Counted from the first letter of the stretch, positions 16,015 to 23,991 are shown. The stretch: 24,992 nucleotides of DNA from an uncultured Lachnospiraceae bacterium (GCA_910587105.1 CAJUMB010000054.1:1-24992); one strand, 5' to 3'. Notes: generated from the letters alone by a model not told the origin. Translations and numbers: made by a program.

Positions 16015-17391
16015 ATGAAGAAAATACCCCATAGAATTTACTTAAGCGAAGATCAGATGCCCGTTCAATGGTATAACATGCGTGCAGATATGAAAAGCCT
16101 GCCCGATCCCATCATAAATCCTGCCACCAATCAGCCAGCCACAGAAGAAGATCTGTATCCTGTTTTCTGTAAAGAGCTTGCCCATCAGGAGATGGATGAT
16201 ACTACCCGTTACGTTCCCATTCCGGAGGAAATCCAGGAATTCTATAAAATGTACCGTCCATCGCCCTTGATCCGCGCCTACAATCTGGAAAAGGCTCTGG
16301 ATACCCCGGCCAGAATCTATTATAAATTCGAGGGAAACAATACTTCCGGAAGCCACAAGCTGAACTCTGCAGTGGCACAGGCATATTACGCAAAAAAACA
16401 GAACCTGAAAGGCGTGACCACAGAGACCGGTGCCGGACAGTGGGGAACGGCCCTGGCAGAAGCCTGCTCCTTCTTCCACCTTCCTCTGACGGTCTATATG
16501 GTAAAATGTTCTTATGAACAGAAACCTTTCCGCAAGTCTGTCATTCAGACGTTTGACGCTGATATTGTTCCCAGTCCCAGCACCACTACCCAGGTGGGCC
16601 GTAAGATACTGGAAGAAAATCCGGGTACCACAGGAAGCCTGGGCTGTGCCATCTCTGAGGCTGTGGAAAAAGCCGTATCCACAGAAGGATACCGGTATGT
16701 GCTGGGTTCCGTATTGAACCAGGTGCTGCTCCACCAGTCCATCATCGGCGAGGAAAGCCTGCTTGCCATGCAGATGATCGACGAATATCCGGACATTATC
16801 GTAGGCTGTGCCGGAGGCGGCTCTAACCTGGGAGGATTGATTGCGCCTTTCATGCGGGATAAATTAACCGGAGCGGCCAATCCCAGAATCATCGCCGTGG
16901 AACCGGCCTCCTGCCCGTCTATGACCCGCGGGAGATATGCCTATGATTTCTGCGATACGGGAAAAGTGACGCCGCTGGCTAAAATGTATACCCTGGGATG
17001 CGACTTTATTCCCTCTGCCAACCACGCAGGCGGCCTCCGCTACCATGGAATGTCCCCGATTCTGTCTAAATTATACCACGACGGCTACATGGAAGCCGTA
17101 TCGGCAGAACAGACAAAAATCTTTGAAACAGCTATTACATTCGCCAAACAGGAGACCATCCTTCCGGCACCGGAATCTGCACATGCCATTTACGGCGCCG
17201 TACAGGAAGCCTTAAAATGTAAAGAATCCGGGGAAGCGAAGACGATTCTCTTCGGCCTCACCGGGACAGGGTACTTTGATATGATTGCTTATCAGGCCTA
17301 TATGGATAAAACCATGACGGATTACATCCCCACCGATGAGGAGCTGGAGGCAAGCTTTGCCAAACTGCCGAAAATTCCAGGGATTCAGTAG
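16015..17391 (+). CDS. trpB: Tryptophan synthase beta chain, TrpB2 type
   Basis: PLP enzyme condensing indole with serine to give tryptophan. At 458 aa it is longer than classical TrpB1 (about 400) and carries the N-terminal extension typical of the TrpB2 group. The PLP lysine is K115 in GSHKLN, the catalytic Glu is E137 in TETGAGQWG, and the phosphate-binding loop is GGGSN at 267-271. TrpB2 enzymes often work without a TrpA partner. There is no trpA, trpC or other trp gene beside it, which fits free-indole salvage or a role outside a trp operon. ATG follows AGAAAGGA. It is monocistronic, ending before the hairpin at 17414. Confidence 0.95.
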   Translation: MKKIPHRIYLSEDQMPVQWYNMRADMKSLPDPIINPATNQPATEEDLYPVFCKELAHQEMDDTTRYVPIPEEIQEFYKMYRPSPLIRAYNLEKALDTPARIYYKFEGNNTSGSHKLNSAVAQAYYAKKQNLKGVTTETGAGQWGTALAEACSFFHLPLTVYMVKCSYEQKPFRKSVIQTFDADIVPSPSTTTQVGRKILEENPGTTGSLGCAISEAVEKAVSTEGYRYVLGSVLNQVLLHQSIIGEESLLAMQMIDEYPDIIVGCAGGGSNLGGLIAPFMRDKLTGAANPRIIAVEPASCPSMTRGRYAYDFCDTGKVTPLAKMYTLGCDFIPSANHAGGLRYHGMSPILSKLYHDGYMEAVSAEQTKIFETAITFAKQETILPAPESAHAIYGAVQEALKCKESGEAKTILFGLTGTGYFDMIAYQAYMDKTMTDYIPTDEELEASFAKLPKIPGIQ

Positions 17392-17413
17392 TAAAAATAA
17401 TGAGGAAGAAAGG

Positions 17414-17463
17414 GCCGCTGTGGAGTGTGAAACACATGAAGTGCACTCACAGCGGCTGTTGTT
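17414..17463. terminator. Probable terminator hairpin after trpB2
   Basis: GCCGCTGTGgAGTG (17414-17427) pairs with CACTCACAGCGGC (17444-17456) with one bulged G and a 16-base loop. A modest T-rich stretch (tgttgttt) follows. It stands 22 bp past the trpB2 stop, between convergent genes, so it may also serve the ABC permease gene arriving from the right. Confidence 0.65.
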
Positions 17464-17500
17464 TAATTTAGTCTGTATTAATCTTGATGAGATGTAAATT

Positions 17501-17581
17501 ATGGAATATATCATAAATTTTACTTGGGACGACGAAGCGCATGTTTTAAAACAAAGCGGAATCAGCTTTAGATTCAGATAA
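17501..17581 (+). pseudogene. Truncated DUF1902 / HicB-like remnant
   Basis: A 26-codon ORF begins MEYIINFTWDDEAHV and then stops after an unrelated basic tail. The first 13-15 residues look like the start of DUF1902 proteins (HicB-like fold), which usually run about 60-80 aa. The body of the domain is missing, so this is probably a deletion remnant. It lies between the trpB2 terminator and the end of the convergent permease gene, with only a weak GATGAGATG upstream. The match rests on a short stretch from memory. Confidence 0.4.
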
Positions 17582-17584
17582 TGG

Positions 17585-18760
17585 TTATATCTGCCGAAGC
17601 GCCTCAATAGGATTCTTATCTGCCGCTTTAGCCGCAGGATAAATTCCAAACATAAGCCCCACCGCCGCAGAGAAACCCACTGCCACGGCAAGTACTGGCC
17701 CGGACATGGAAAATGCACTGCCGGATACCAGTCCGGCTATTTTCAATATAATCCAGGACAGAGCAATTCCAATACCACATCCCAGCATGCTGATCATCAA
17801 AGCCTCCAGCATAAACTGAATCATAATACTCCTCTTCGTGGCTCCTATCGCCTTTCGAATGCCGATTTCCCGGGTTCTCTCTGTCACCGATACCAGCATA
17901 ATATTCATAATGCCAATTCCGCCCACCAAAAGGGAAATGCCAGCAATACCGCCCAGAAGAAGGGCAAACGTACTGTTCACACTGCCCATGGTTTCCCGAA
18001 TGGCCGACTCATTGATAATGGTAAACGCCTCTTCATCCTGGGCATATCTATCCAGCAACAGCTGCTCCAGTGCTGCCTGGGCGGGTTCCTGGCTTTCTTC
18101 GTCCACTGCCTGTACATAAAAACTGGAGATACCTGAACTGTTATCTGTCATTCGAAGCATGGTGGTGTAAGGAATGTAGACCTCCATTCGCTCCGATGTG
18201 TCACCGGTTACTGACTCCTCTTCTGCCAGAACACCTGCTACGCGGAATTTGATTCCATTCAGATTGACAGACTGTTCTTGTGATTTCTGCACAGATCCGA
18301 AGAACTCTTTTGCCGCTGTCCGGTTGAGCACAGCAGTATATGTGTGGTTTTCCACATCAAAGGTTCTCAAAAACCTGCCGGATTCCAGCTCCATTTTCTG
18401 AATTTCCATATAGGGGGCTGTGGTTCCGTATAAGATTACACGGCTGCTGGTGCTTCCCCGTTCTCCTGTGGCACTGCCCTGTTCCAGGGGAGCAGCCTGA
18501 GAAATTTCCTCCAGCTGCTGCACCTGTTCTAAGTCTTTCAGCTTCATGGGATTTCCTTTATCATCTGTAATTTTCACGGTGAGAGCATCCCTTCCCATGC
18601 CGGAAATCTCATCGCTAACAGAAGATGCCGCCCCATTCACCAGGGATACCAGAACCACAAGTGCCGTTACCCCCACCATAATTCCCAGCATTGTCAAAAA
18701 TGAGCGGAGCTTGTCAGCTGTCACTGCGTGCCAGGCCATTCCTGCTGATTGAACTATCAT
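17585..18760 (-). CDS. ABC transporter permease, MacB/FtsX type
   Basis: A 391-aa membrane subunit of a MacB-like exporter. One helix lies at about residues 20-43, followed by a large extracytoplasmic MacB_PCD domain and three C-terminal helices (about 264-288, 313-337, 351-375). The FtsX-type signature TERTREIGIRKAIGATK follows the second helix, and the end YPAAKAADKNPIEALR is typical. I place the start at ATG 18760, 31 bp after the adaptor gene and behind GGGGGAAT. The frame is open further upstream but only as a shadow of the adaptor 3' end. No ATP-binding domain is fused, and no ATPase gene lies between it and the adaptor, where one is usual. Confidence 0.9.
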   Translation of the reverse strand: MIVQSAGMAWHAVTADKLRSFLTMLGIMVGVTALVVLVSLVNGAASSVSDEISGMGRDALTVKITDDKGNPMKLKDLEQVQQLEEISQAAPLEQGSATGERGSTSSRVILYGTTAPYMEIQKMELESGRFLRTFDVENHTYTAVLNRTAAKEFFGSVQKSQEQSVNLNGIKFRVAGVLAEEESVTGDTSERMEVYIPYTTMLRMTDNSSGISSFYVQAVDEESQEPAQAALEQLLLDRYAQDEEAFTIINESAIRETMGSVNSTFALLLGGIAGISLLVGGIGIMNIMLVSVTERTREIGIRKAIGATKRSIMIQFMLEALMISMLGCGIGIALSWIILKIAGLVSGSAFSMSGPVLAVAVGFSAAVGLMFGIYPAAKAADKNPIEALRQI

Positions 18761-18791
18761 ATTTTCAGATTCCCCCTGTCCTGCCTTCTTA

Positions 18792-21044
18792 TCATTCCGG
18801 CGTTCTGCCGCTTCCGCCTCCGGGCATCCCCTGGCTGTCCCCAGGAGCGCCGCCGTCACCTTGGCCGGGCATTTTGCCGCCAAAACCGCCGTCCTGGCCC
18901 ATGCCTCCAAACATTCCATTTTCGGGCATACTCTGAGATTCGCCGTCTGATGAACTGCTCTCCTGTCTTTGATAATAGACGGTATCCCCTTCTTCCAGTC
19001 CGCTGGTGATTTCCACCTTTTCTCCGTCAGACATACCCGTTTCCACTTCCTGTATACCGGAAAGAACACCTTTTTCGGAATCATACTGGGTATAGACGAA
19101 CATCCGGGGTCCCTGCTCCTGTACTGCGTCCGATGGGAGTGTGACCACATTTTCTTTTTTGTCTGTGATAATCACCGCGGATGCACTCATCCCCACACGC
19201 ATGGATTCCTCTTTGTCCACTGTGATCTCTACCGTATATTTTGCTGACCCTTCACTGCCGGATGTCCGGTCAGAAACCTGGGTGACCACTCCAGTAAACA
19301 GCTGGTCTTCCAAAGCTTCCAGCGTTATCTGGGCCTCCTGGCCTTCCTGCACTGATAATATGTCCAGCTCATCCACATCAATGGATATCACCATCTGCTC
19401 CTGGCCTGACATGGTAAATGCTGTCGCCATCTCCTGGGCCTCCTGCACTTCCTCTGTATGACTGGCCGCAGTGGTCTGGCCGGATGTGTCCTGGTCTTTC
19501 TGGGAGGATTCCTGTTCCTGAGAGGCGGAATCTGCCTGCGCAGAAGTCTGTGTCTGAGAGGCTGAATCTGCCTGAGGGACAGACTGAGCCGCCGCTGAAT
19601 CCGGCTGAAGGGAGCTCTGAGACCGAGCGCTGTTTCCTGTCTGGGCCGCTTCCTGACTGGACTCCTGATAGCCGCTCTGCTGGGAACCGGTTTCTGACGC
19701 AGATTCCTCATTCACTTCATGGCGGGCATTTCCCTCATTTTCTGTGCCTCCATGGGCCTGCGTGTTTTCTTCCTCTTCCTGCTGAGGCTGTCCCTTGGAT
19801 GTTTCTTGCTGGGACTGGCTTTCCTTTTCTTCCTGCTGCAGTTGATCCTCCTGCCCCTCATTGGTCTCTTTGCCGCCTGAGCCGTCAGAACTGCTTTCCA
19901 TGCCGGATAACATACCTGCACTGTCGTCTGCCACTTTTACCCCATTCAGGGACTTTACTGTGCATTTTCTATTACTGCCGTCATATGACATACTGGAAGC
20001 GGGTATAGACGAGCTGCTTTTGCTGGTGGAAGAAGTTTCGTCCCCGCCTGAATTCCCGGTGGATGCCGCCGTTGTACTGCCCTTTGTAATCTCTACACTT
20101 TCAATCGTCCCGTCCGCCAAAGCTGTGACAGCACAGTCTTCAGACAGAATCAGCAGTTTCTGGAGCCTTTCTTTATAAGCAGCCCGCGTGAAAAGAAGTT
20201 TCTGGTATTCGGCTGACACCAAAACGTCCTCAAGGGTGAGCAGGGATTCTCCTGCCTCCACCCACTGATTCTCTTCCACCGAAACCGCAGACACTGTTCC
20301 GGATGTCCCGGTAACCTCCAGCGGCTGATGGATTTCCAGTGTTCCTGTTCCCAGCACCTGGCCGCTGCTGTCAGACACGGATACATCATCCCCGAGAACA
20401 GCCCCGTCATCTTCCACTGTCACTGTCCATACGTCATCGGAATGGGTTTCCACCGTCCCGCTGACTACTGTACCCTGAGAGAAAGATACTGACACGGTGC
20501 TGCCTGCTGTGAAACCGGACCCGTTTTCTATCTGAACTGCCATTTTCCCATCCAGGGACAAAAGCATCAGAGCTCCCTTTGCCGTCATCACATCAGCAAT
20601 AGAGTCTCCGCTTTCCACATAGATTTTTTTGATTCTCCCTGCCACTTTGCTGGTGAGATTTTCAGACTGGGTTTCCCCGGATTTCTCCTGAAGCTGTTCA
20701 TCCAGCTGGGTTATGACACTTTGTACTTGGGCAATCTCTGCCCTCAATGCCGTCTCATTTACTGTGGCCAGCACCTGGCCGGCACTTACTGTGTCTCCTG
20801 TTTCCACAGCAACAGACTCAATTACCAGCCCTGACGGCACCTGGATGTCCTGTATTTCCCCGCCCTGCAGACTTCCACTGCCCACAACCGAGGTGGAGAG
20901 GGTATCTCTGCCTGCCTTTACGCCAATTACCTCTGGCACAGCTGCGCCTTTTTTCCCTTTTCCAGACTGGAGAAGGCAGATACCTCCTATTCCTGCAGCT
21001 AACAGGATGCCTGCCCCTGTCAAAATGATCCATTTCTTTCCCAT
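18792..21044 (-). CDS. MacA/HlyD-like periplasmic-adaptor-type efflux subunit with long low-complexity insert
   Basis: A 750-aa protein with an N-terminal membrane anchor (about residues 5-25), a first biotinyl-lipoyl-like half (SGLVIESVAVETGDTVSAG) and further lipoyl-like repeats to about 330. An unusual Ser/Gln/Glu-rich insert follows (about 340-540), then the adaptor beta-barrel and proximal domains (VDELDILSVQEG, RVGMSASAVI, VTLPSDAVQEQG). The tail is rich in Gly, Met and Pro. Typical MacA proteins are about 370-420 aa, so the insert nearly doubles it. It should sit outside the membrane and work with the permease encoded next. The start is ATG 21044 with GGAGG five bases upstream; GTG at 21047 is the alternative. 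It is transcribed divergently from birA. Confidence 0.9.
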   Translation of the reverse strand: MGKKWIILTGAGILLAAGIGGICLLQSGKGKKGAAVPEVIGVKAGRDTLSTSVVGSGSLQGGEIQDIQVPSGLVIESVAVETGDTVSAGQVLATVNETALRAEIAQVQSVITQLDEQLQEKSGETQSENLTSKVAGRIKKIYVESGDSIADVMTAKGALMLLSLDGKMAVQIENGSGFTAGSTVSVSFSQGTVVSGTVETHSDDVWTVTVEDDGAVLGDDVSVSDSSGQVLGTGTLEIHQPLEVTGTSGTVSAVSVEENQWVEAGESLLTLEDVLVSAEYQKLLFTRAAYKERLQKLLILSEDCAVTALADGTIESVEITKGSTTAASTGNSGGDETSSTSKSSSSIPASSMSYDGSNRKCTVKSLNGVKVADDSAGMLSGMESSSDGSGGKETNEGQEDQLQQEEKESQSQQETSKGQPQQEEEENTQAHGGTENEGNARHEVNEESASETGSQQSGYQESSQEAAQTGNSARSQSSLQPDSAAAQSVPQADSASQTQTSAQADSASQEQESSQKDQDTSGQTTAASHTEEVQEAQEMATAFTMSGQEQMVISIDVDELDILSVQEGQEAQITLEALEDQLFTGVVTQVSDRTSGSEGSAKYTVEITVDKEESMRVGMSASAVIITDKKENVVTLPSDAVQEQGPRMFVYTQYDSEKGVLSGIQEVETGMSDGEKVEITSGLEEGDTVYYQRQESSSSDGESQSMPENGMFGGMGQDGGFGGKMPGQGDGGAPGDSQGMPGGGSGRTPE

Positions 21045-21139
21045 CACGCCCTCCCTTATTTTATTCTGCCGATATTTTACTGGAAAAATGTGCCCAAATG
21101 ATGATAAAATGCTGAGGATTTTGTGTCGTGATTTTTTGG

Positions 21140-21169
21140 TGTCAACTAATACATTTATATAGGTTGACA
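21140..21169 (+). promoter_or_regulatory. BirA operator (biotin repressor box)
   Basis: TGTCAAC (21140-21146) and GTTGACA (21163-21169) form a perfect inverted repeat separated by 16 AT-rich bases. This matches the known Firmicute/Gram-positive BirA box, with half-sites like TTGTTAACC and GGTTGACA and a 14-16 bp spacer. Its right half contains the -35 hexamer of the birA promoter, so bound holo-BirA would block RNA polymerase. It precedes birA, bioY and bioB, all expected members of the BirA regulon. Confidence 0.88.
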
Positions 21170-21193
21170 GTCAAAGCCAAAATCAGGTATAAT
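21164..21193 (+). promoter_or_regulatory. Promoter of the birA-bioY-bioB operon
   Basis: A perfect TTGACA (21164-21169) and a perfect TATAAT (21188-21193) are separated by 18 bp. The -35 box lies inside the BirA operator. Transcription would start about 10 bases before the birA Shine-Dalgarno, giving a very short leader. Confidence 0.9.
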
Positions 21194-21211
21194 ACCTTCG
21201 GAGGTGATTCC

Positions 21212-22198
21212 ATGCTTCAGGAAAGAGTACTCTCCTATTTAGAACAGGAACGGGGAGAGGTGGTTACCGGCGGACAGATTGCCCGGCAGCTGGGAGTGAG
21301 CAGGACGGCAGTATGGAAAGCGGTGCATGCCCTGCAGGAAAAAGGGCATGAGATTGAGACAATGGCAAACAGAGGATACCGCTTGACAGATTCCAGCGAC
21401 GGACTTTCTGTTCAGGGAATCACAAGTTATCTGTCCACACAGAGCTTTGGGAGAGAACTGGAATTGCATGAGACGATCAGTTCAACTAATAATCGTCTAA
21501 AGGAACTGAATACAGCGTCTCTTCCGGAAGGATACACAGTCGCCGCTGATGAACAGACATCGGGCAGAGGGCGGCTGGGACGGTCTTTTTCCTCGCCTGC
21601 AGGGCAGGGCATATATTTCAGTGTCCTGCTGAAACCGGAGATAGAGCTTCAGGATATCACTCTGCTCACCATCTGTGCCGCGTCCGCAGTATGCCGGGCG
21701 GTGGACAAAATATGCGGTGTCCAAACAGATATTAAATGGGTGAATGACGTATTCCTGGAAGGCAGGAAGCTCTGTGGAATTTTGTCAGAAGCGTTCATAT
21801 CTGCCGAATTGCAAAAAATTGAAGGTGTGGTGGTGGGCATTGGCATTAACACCGGTGTGGTAGACGCCGCTGTAAAAGAAATTGCGGTATCCCTTCTGGA
21901 AATAACCGGACAGAGGGGTCTGCGCAATCAATTACTGGCAGAGGTACTGAACCAGCTGGAGAAAATTTATTACGACCTTACTCTGCATCAGAAACGAGAA
22001 GAAATTCTTGCGTCATACTCAGAAAGACTGCTTTTCATGGGAAAACAGGTAGAACTGGCAGAAGGCAGAAAACGCTATCAGGCATCTGTACTGGGAGTGG
22101 ATAAAAACGGTGCGCTGCGTGTGCGCACCCAGGAGGGAAACCAGCATTCTGTCCTATCAGGAGAGATTATCATTTCAAAAAACAGGAGGATTTCATGA
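21212..22198 (+). CDS. birA: Bifunctional biotin--[acetyl-CoA-carboxylase] ligase / biotin operon repressor
   Basis: A 328-aa class II (two-function) biotin protein ligase. It activates biotin with ATP and attaches it to carboxylase carrier domains; as holo-dimer it represses biotin genes. An N-terminal winged helix-turn-helix covers about residues 20-60 (GGQIARQLGVSRTAVWKAV). The catalytic core has GRGRLGR at 118-124, KWVND at 175-179 and GRKLCGILSE at 184-193, followed by a C-terminal SH3-like cap. The start is ATG 21212 behind a perfect GGAGGTGA; extending upstream would run through the promoter and operator. Its stop overlaps the bioY start by four bases, so the two are translationally coupled. 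Confidence 0.97.
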   Translation: MLQERVLSYLEQERGEVVTGGQIARQLGVSRTAVWKAVHALQEKGHEIETMANRGYRLTDSSDGLSVQGITSYLSTQSFGRELELHETISSTNNRLKELNTASLPEGYTVAADEQTSGRGRLGRSFSSPAGQGIYFSVLLKPEIELQDITLLTICAASAVCRAVDKICGVQTDIKWVNDVFLEGRKLCGILSEAFISAELQKIEGVVVGIGINTGVVDAAVKEIAVSLLEITGQRGLRNQLLAEVLNQLEKIYYDLTLHQKREEILASYSERLLFMGKQVELAEGRKRYQASVLGVDKNGALRVRTQEGNQHSVLSGEIIISKNRRIS

Positions 22199-22794
22199 AA
22201 AAAGAAAATGTATCGGTAAGAGATTTATGTATCACAGCTCTTTTTGTGGCAGTAACGGCGATTTGCGCGCAGATTGCCATTCCCATTCCCTTTTCCCCTG
22301 TTCCCATATCCTTTGGGATGGTGGGTCTGTACACGGCGTCTATTTTCCTGCCTCCCCGCTGTGCGGTGCTCTCACAGGTCTGTTATCTTGTACTTGGTGC
22401 TGCGGGGCTTCCTGTATTTGGCGGGTTTAAAGGCGGAATGGGCGCATTACTGGGGCCCACAGGCGGTTATCTGATGGTCTATCCCATTATGGCAGCCATT
22501 GTCTCCTGGGCATTAAACAGCAGATGGGCACTGCAGAAGAAGTATGGGCAGAAACGGGTTCTCATCAATGGCACCATAGCAATCTGCGCAGCCCATTTCC
22601 TATTATACCTGGGCGGAACCATCTGGCTGTGTGCCACCACAGGAAATACCTTTATGGCGGGGCTGTCTCTGGCGGTCTTTCCCTATATTCCACTGGATAT
22701 GGTAAAGATTGTATTTTGCTCCGCGGCAGTGATTCCCCTTCGGGGACGTTTAATGGGCGCGGGATTTTTGACGCTGATGCCGGAAAAAATATGA
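22195..22794 (+). CDS. bioY: Biotin ECF transporter S component BioY
   Basis: A 199-aa, highly hydrophobic protein with about six membrane segments, the substrate-binding subunit for biotin uptake. Family features include the glycine-rich GGFKGGMGALLGPTGGYL (about residues 76-93) and PLDMVKI near 171-177. It probably works with a shared energizing module (two ATPases and EcfT) encoded elsewhere, since none is here; some BioY proteins also work alone. The ATG overlaps the birA stop and has AGGAGG six bases upstream. It is the second gene of the BirA-controlled operon. Confidence 0.96.
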   Translation: MKKENVSVRDLCITALFVAVTAICAQIAIPIPFSPVPISFGMVGLYTASIFLPPRCAVLSQVCYLVLGAAGLPVFGGFKGGMGALLGPTGGYLMVYPIMAAIVSWALNSRWALQKKYGQKRVLINGTIAICAAHFLLYLGGTIWLCATTGNTFMAGLSLAVFPYIPLDMVKIVFCSAAVIPLRGRLMGAGFLTLMPEKI

Positions 22795-22822
22795 TGCGGG
22801 TTTCTATTGAAAGAGGAAAACA

Positions 22823-23788
22823 ATGAAAAAACAGATTTTAGAGAGGGCGGCAAATGGGTATATTCCCAGTCTGGAGGAATCGCTTCTGCTGATGGACCCT
22901 GAATTTTTGCCATTGGATGAGCTTATCCACGCGGCGGGCGCAATTACAAAACAATATCACGGCAGCCGGGTGAAAATGTGTGCCATCCATGCTGTAAAAG
23001 TCGGCCGATGCAGCGGAGACTGTGCATTCTGCGCACAGTCATCCCATCACAATTGCCATATCCACATAGTAAGAATCAACGAGAGTTCTTATGAGAAAAT
23101 TGCGTCTCATGTGAGACTGCTGCAAAAAAACGGCGTAGAGCGGTTCAGTCTGGTCACAAGCGGCGAGCGGCTGACCGATGAGGAATTCAGCCATATTCTG
23201 CAGATATACCGGCGGTTACATAATGAGACAGGCATAGGGCTGTGCGCCTCACTGGGCAGTCTGGACGAACAGCGGGCACAGGCATTAGCCGGATGCGGAG
23301 TCACCCGTTATCACCATAACATAGAGACTGCCCCCAGCTACTTTCCCCAGATATGTTCTACCCACAGCTATAAGGATAAATTGGAAACAATCCGTATAGC
23401 GCGGGAGGCGGGCATGGAAATATGCTGCGGCGGAATTATCTCAATGGGTGAAACGTCCCGCCAGCGGGTGGAAATGGCCTATGCACTGCAGAAATTGCAT
23501 GCGGACTGCGTTCCTGTGAATATACTTAACCCGATTCCCGGCACCAGACTGGAACATCAGCCCCTTTTGAGTACAGATGAAATTCTCCGCACCATCGCTT
23601 TGTTTCGGCTGGTTATGCCAAAGCAGACATTATGCTTCGCAGGAGGCCGCCAAAACGCCATGGGGGATGATGAATACGCAGGATACGAGGCGGGTATCAA
23701 TGCCTTGATTATCGGCGATTTTCTCACTACCCAGGGAAAGGAATTGAAGGAGGAGATATCTAAGCTGACTGCACTTGGCCGGGTTTAA
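22823..23788 (+). CDS. bioB: Biotin synthase, atypical auxiliary-cluster ligand set
   Basis: A 321-aa radical SAM enzyme inserting sulfur into dethiobiotin to make biotin. The SAM-cluster motif CSGDCAFC gives C63, C67 and C70. Against E. coli BioB, the [2Fe-2S] ligand C97 aligns with Ser109 (RFSLV), C128 with C141 (GLCASLG), C188 with C201 (EICCGG, with an extra C202), and R260 with C271 (TLCFAGGR). The core fold landmarks YHHNIETAPSYF and GGIISMGET are intact. The ligand swap suggests a different auxiliary cluster, as in the class of BioB described from anaerobic Clostridia. ATG follows AGAGG, 28 bp after bioY. It is the third and last gene of the operon, with a terminator at 23817. Confidence 0.95.
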   Translation: MKKQILERAANGYIPSLEESLLLMDPEFLPLDELIHAAGAITKQYHGSRVKMCAIHAVKVGRCSGDCAFCAQSSHHNCHIHIVRINESSYEKIASHVRLLQKNGVERFSLVTSGERLTDEEFSHILQIYRRLHNETGIGLCASLGSLDEQRAQALAGCGVTRYHHNIETAPSYFPQICSTHSYKDKLETIRIAREAGMEICCGGIISMGETSRQRVEMAYALQKLHADCVPVNILNPIPGTRLEHQPLLSTDEILRTIALFRLVMPKQTLCFAGGRQNAMGDDEYAGYEAGINALIIGDFLTTQGKELKEEISKLTALGRV

Positions 23789-23816
23789 GCATACTTTTGT
23801 AATCTCCTGCATGGAA

Positions 23817-23850
23817 AAGGGGTGATCACAGCAATCACTCCTTGATTTTA
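23817..23850 (+). terminator. Terminator of the birA-bioY-bioB operon
   Basis: AAGGGGTGAT (23817-23826) pairs with ATCACTCCTT (23834-23843), ten pairs including one G-U, around a 7-base loop. The sequence gatttta follows. It stands about 28 bp past the bioB stop. Confidence 0.75.
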
Positions 23851-23933
23851 AAGTTTTCCACTATCTGGCAGGAACTCTCCTGATGATGACTAACCATCTA
23901 TGGCAGTATTATACATTTTTATGAGGAATATGT

Positions 23934-23991
23934 CAGCTAAAATAATTATTTTTTATACAAGTAAAAAATAAAATATAGTTTATTTTAGCTG
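23934..23991. repeat. AT-rich long hairpin
   Basis: CAGCTAAAATAA (23934-23945) is perfectly inverted at 23980-23991. The stem continues inward as TTATTTTTTA (23946-23955) against TAAAAAATAA (23962-23971), leaving an 8-base bulge on the right and a 6-base loop. It lies between convergent bioB and the DUF4160 gene, whose stop is about ten bases away. It could be a bidirectional stop or the end of an inserted segment. Confidence 0.6.

Noticed and set aside
18761..19150. 130 extra codons in frame upstream of the ABC permease
   Set aside because: They overlap the adaptor 3' end in another frame and read as Arg/Pro/Cys-rich nonsense; the family N-terminus and a ribosome binding site fit ATG 18760.
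19430..19920. Repeat-rich region that might be a CRISPR array
   Set aside because: Repeats are short, imperfect, irregularly spaced and in frame with a low-complexity protein segment; no CRISPR array is seen in the window.
21128..21211. 28-codon N-terminal extension of BirA
   Set aside because: It runs through the BirA operator, promoter and Shine-Dalgarno; ATG 21212 has a perfect GGAGGTGA.
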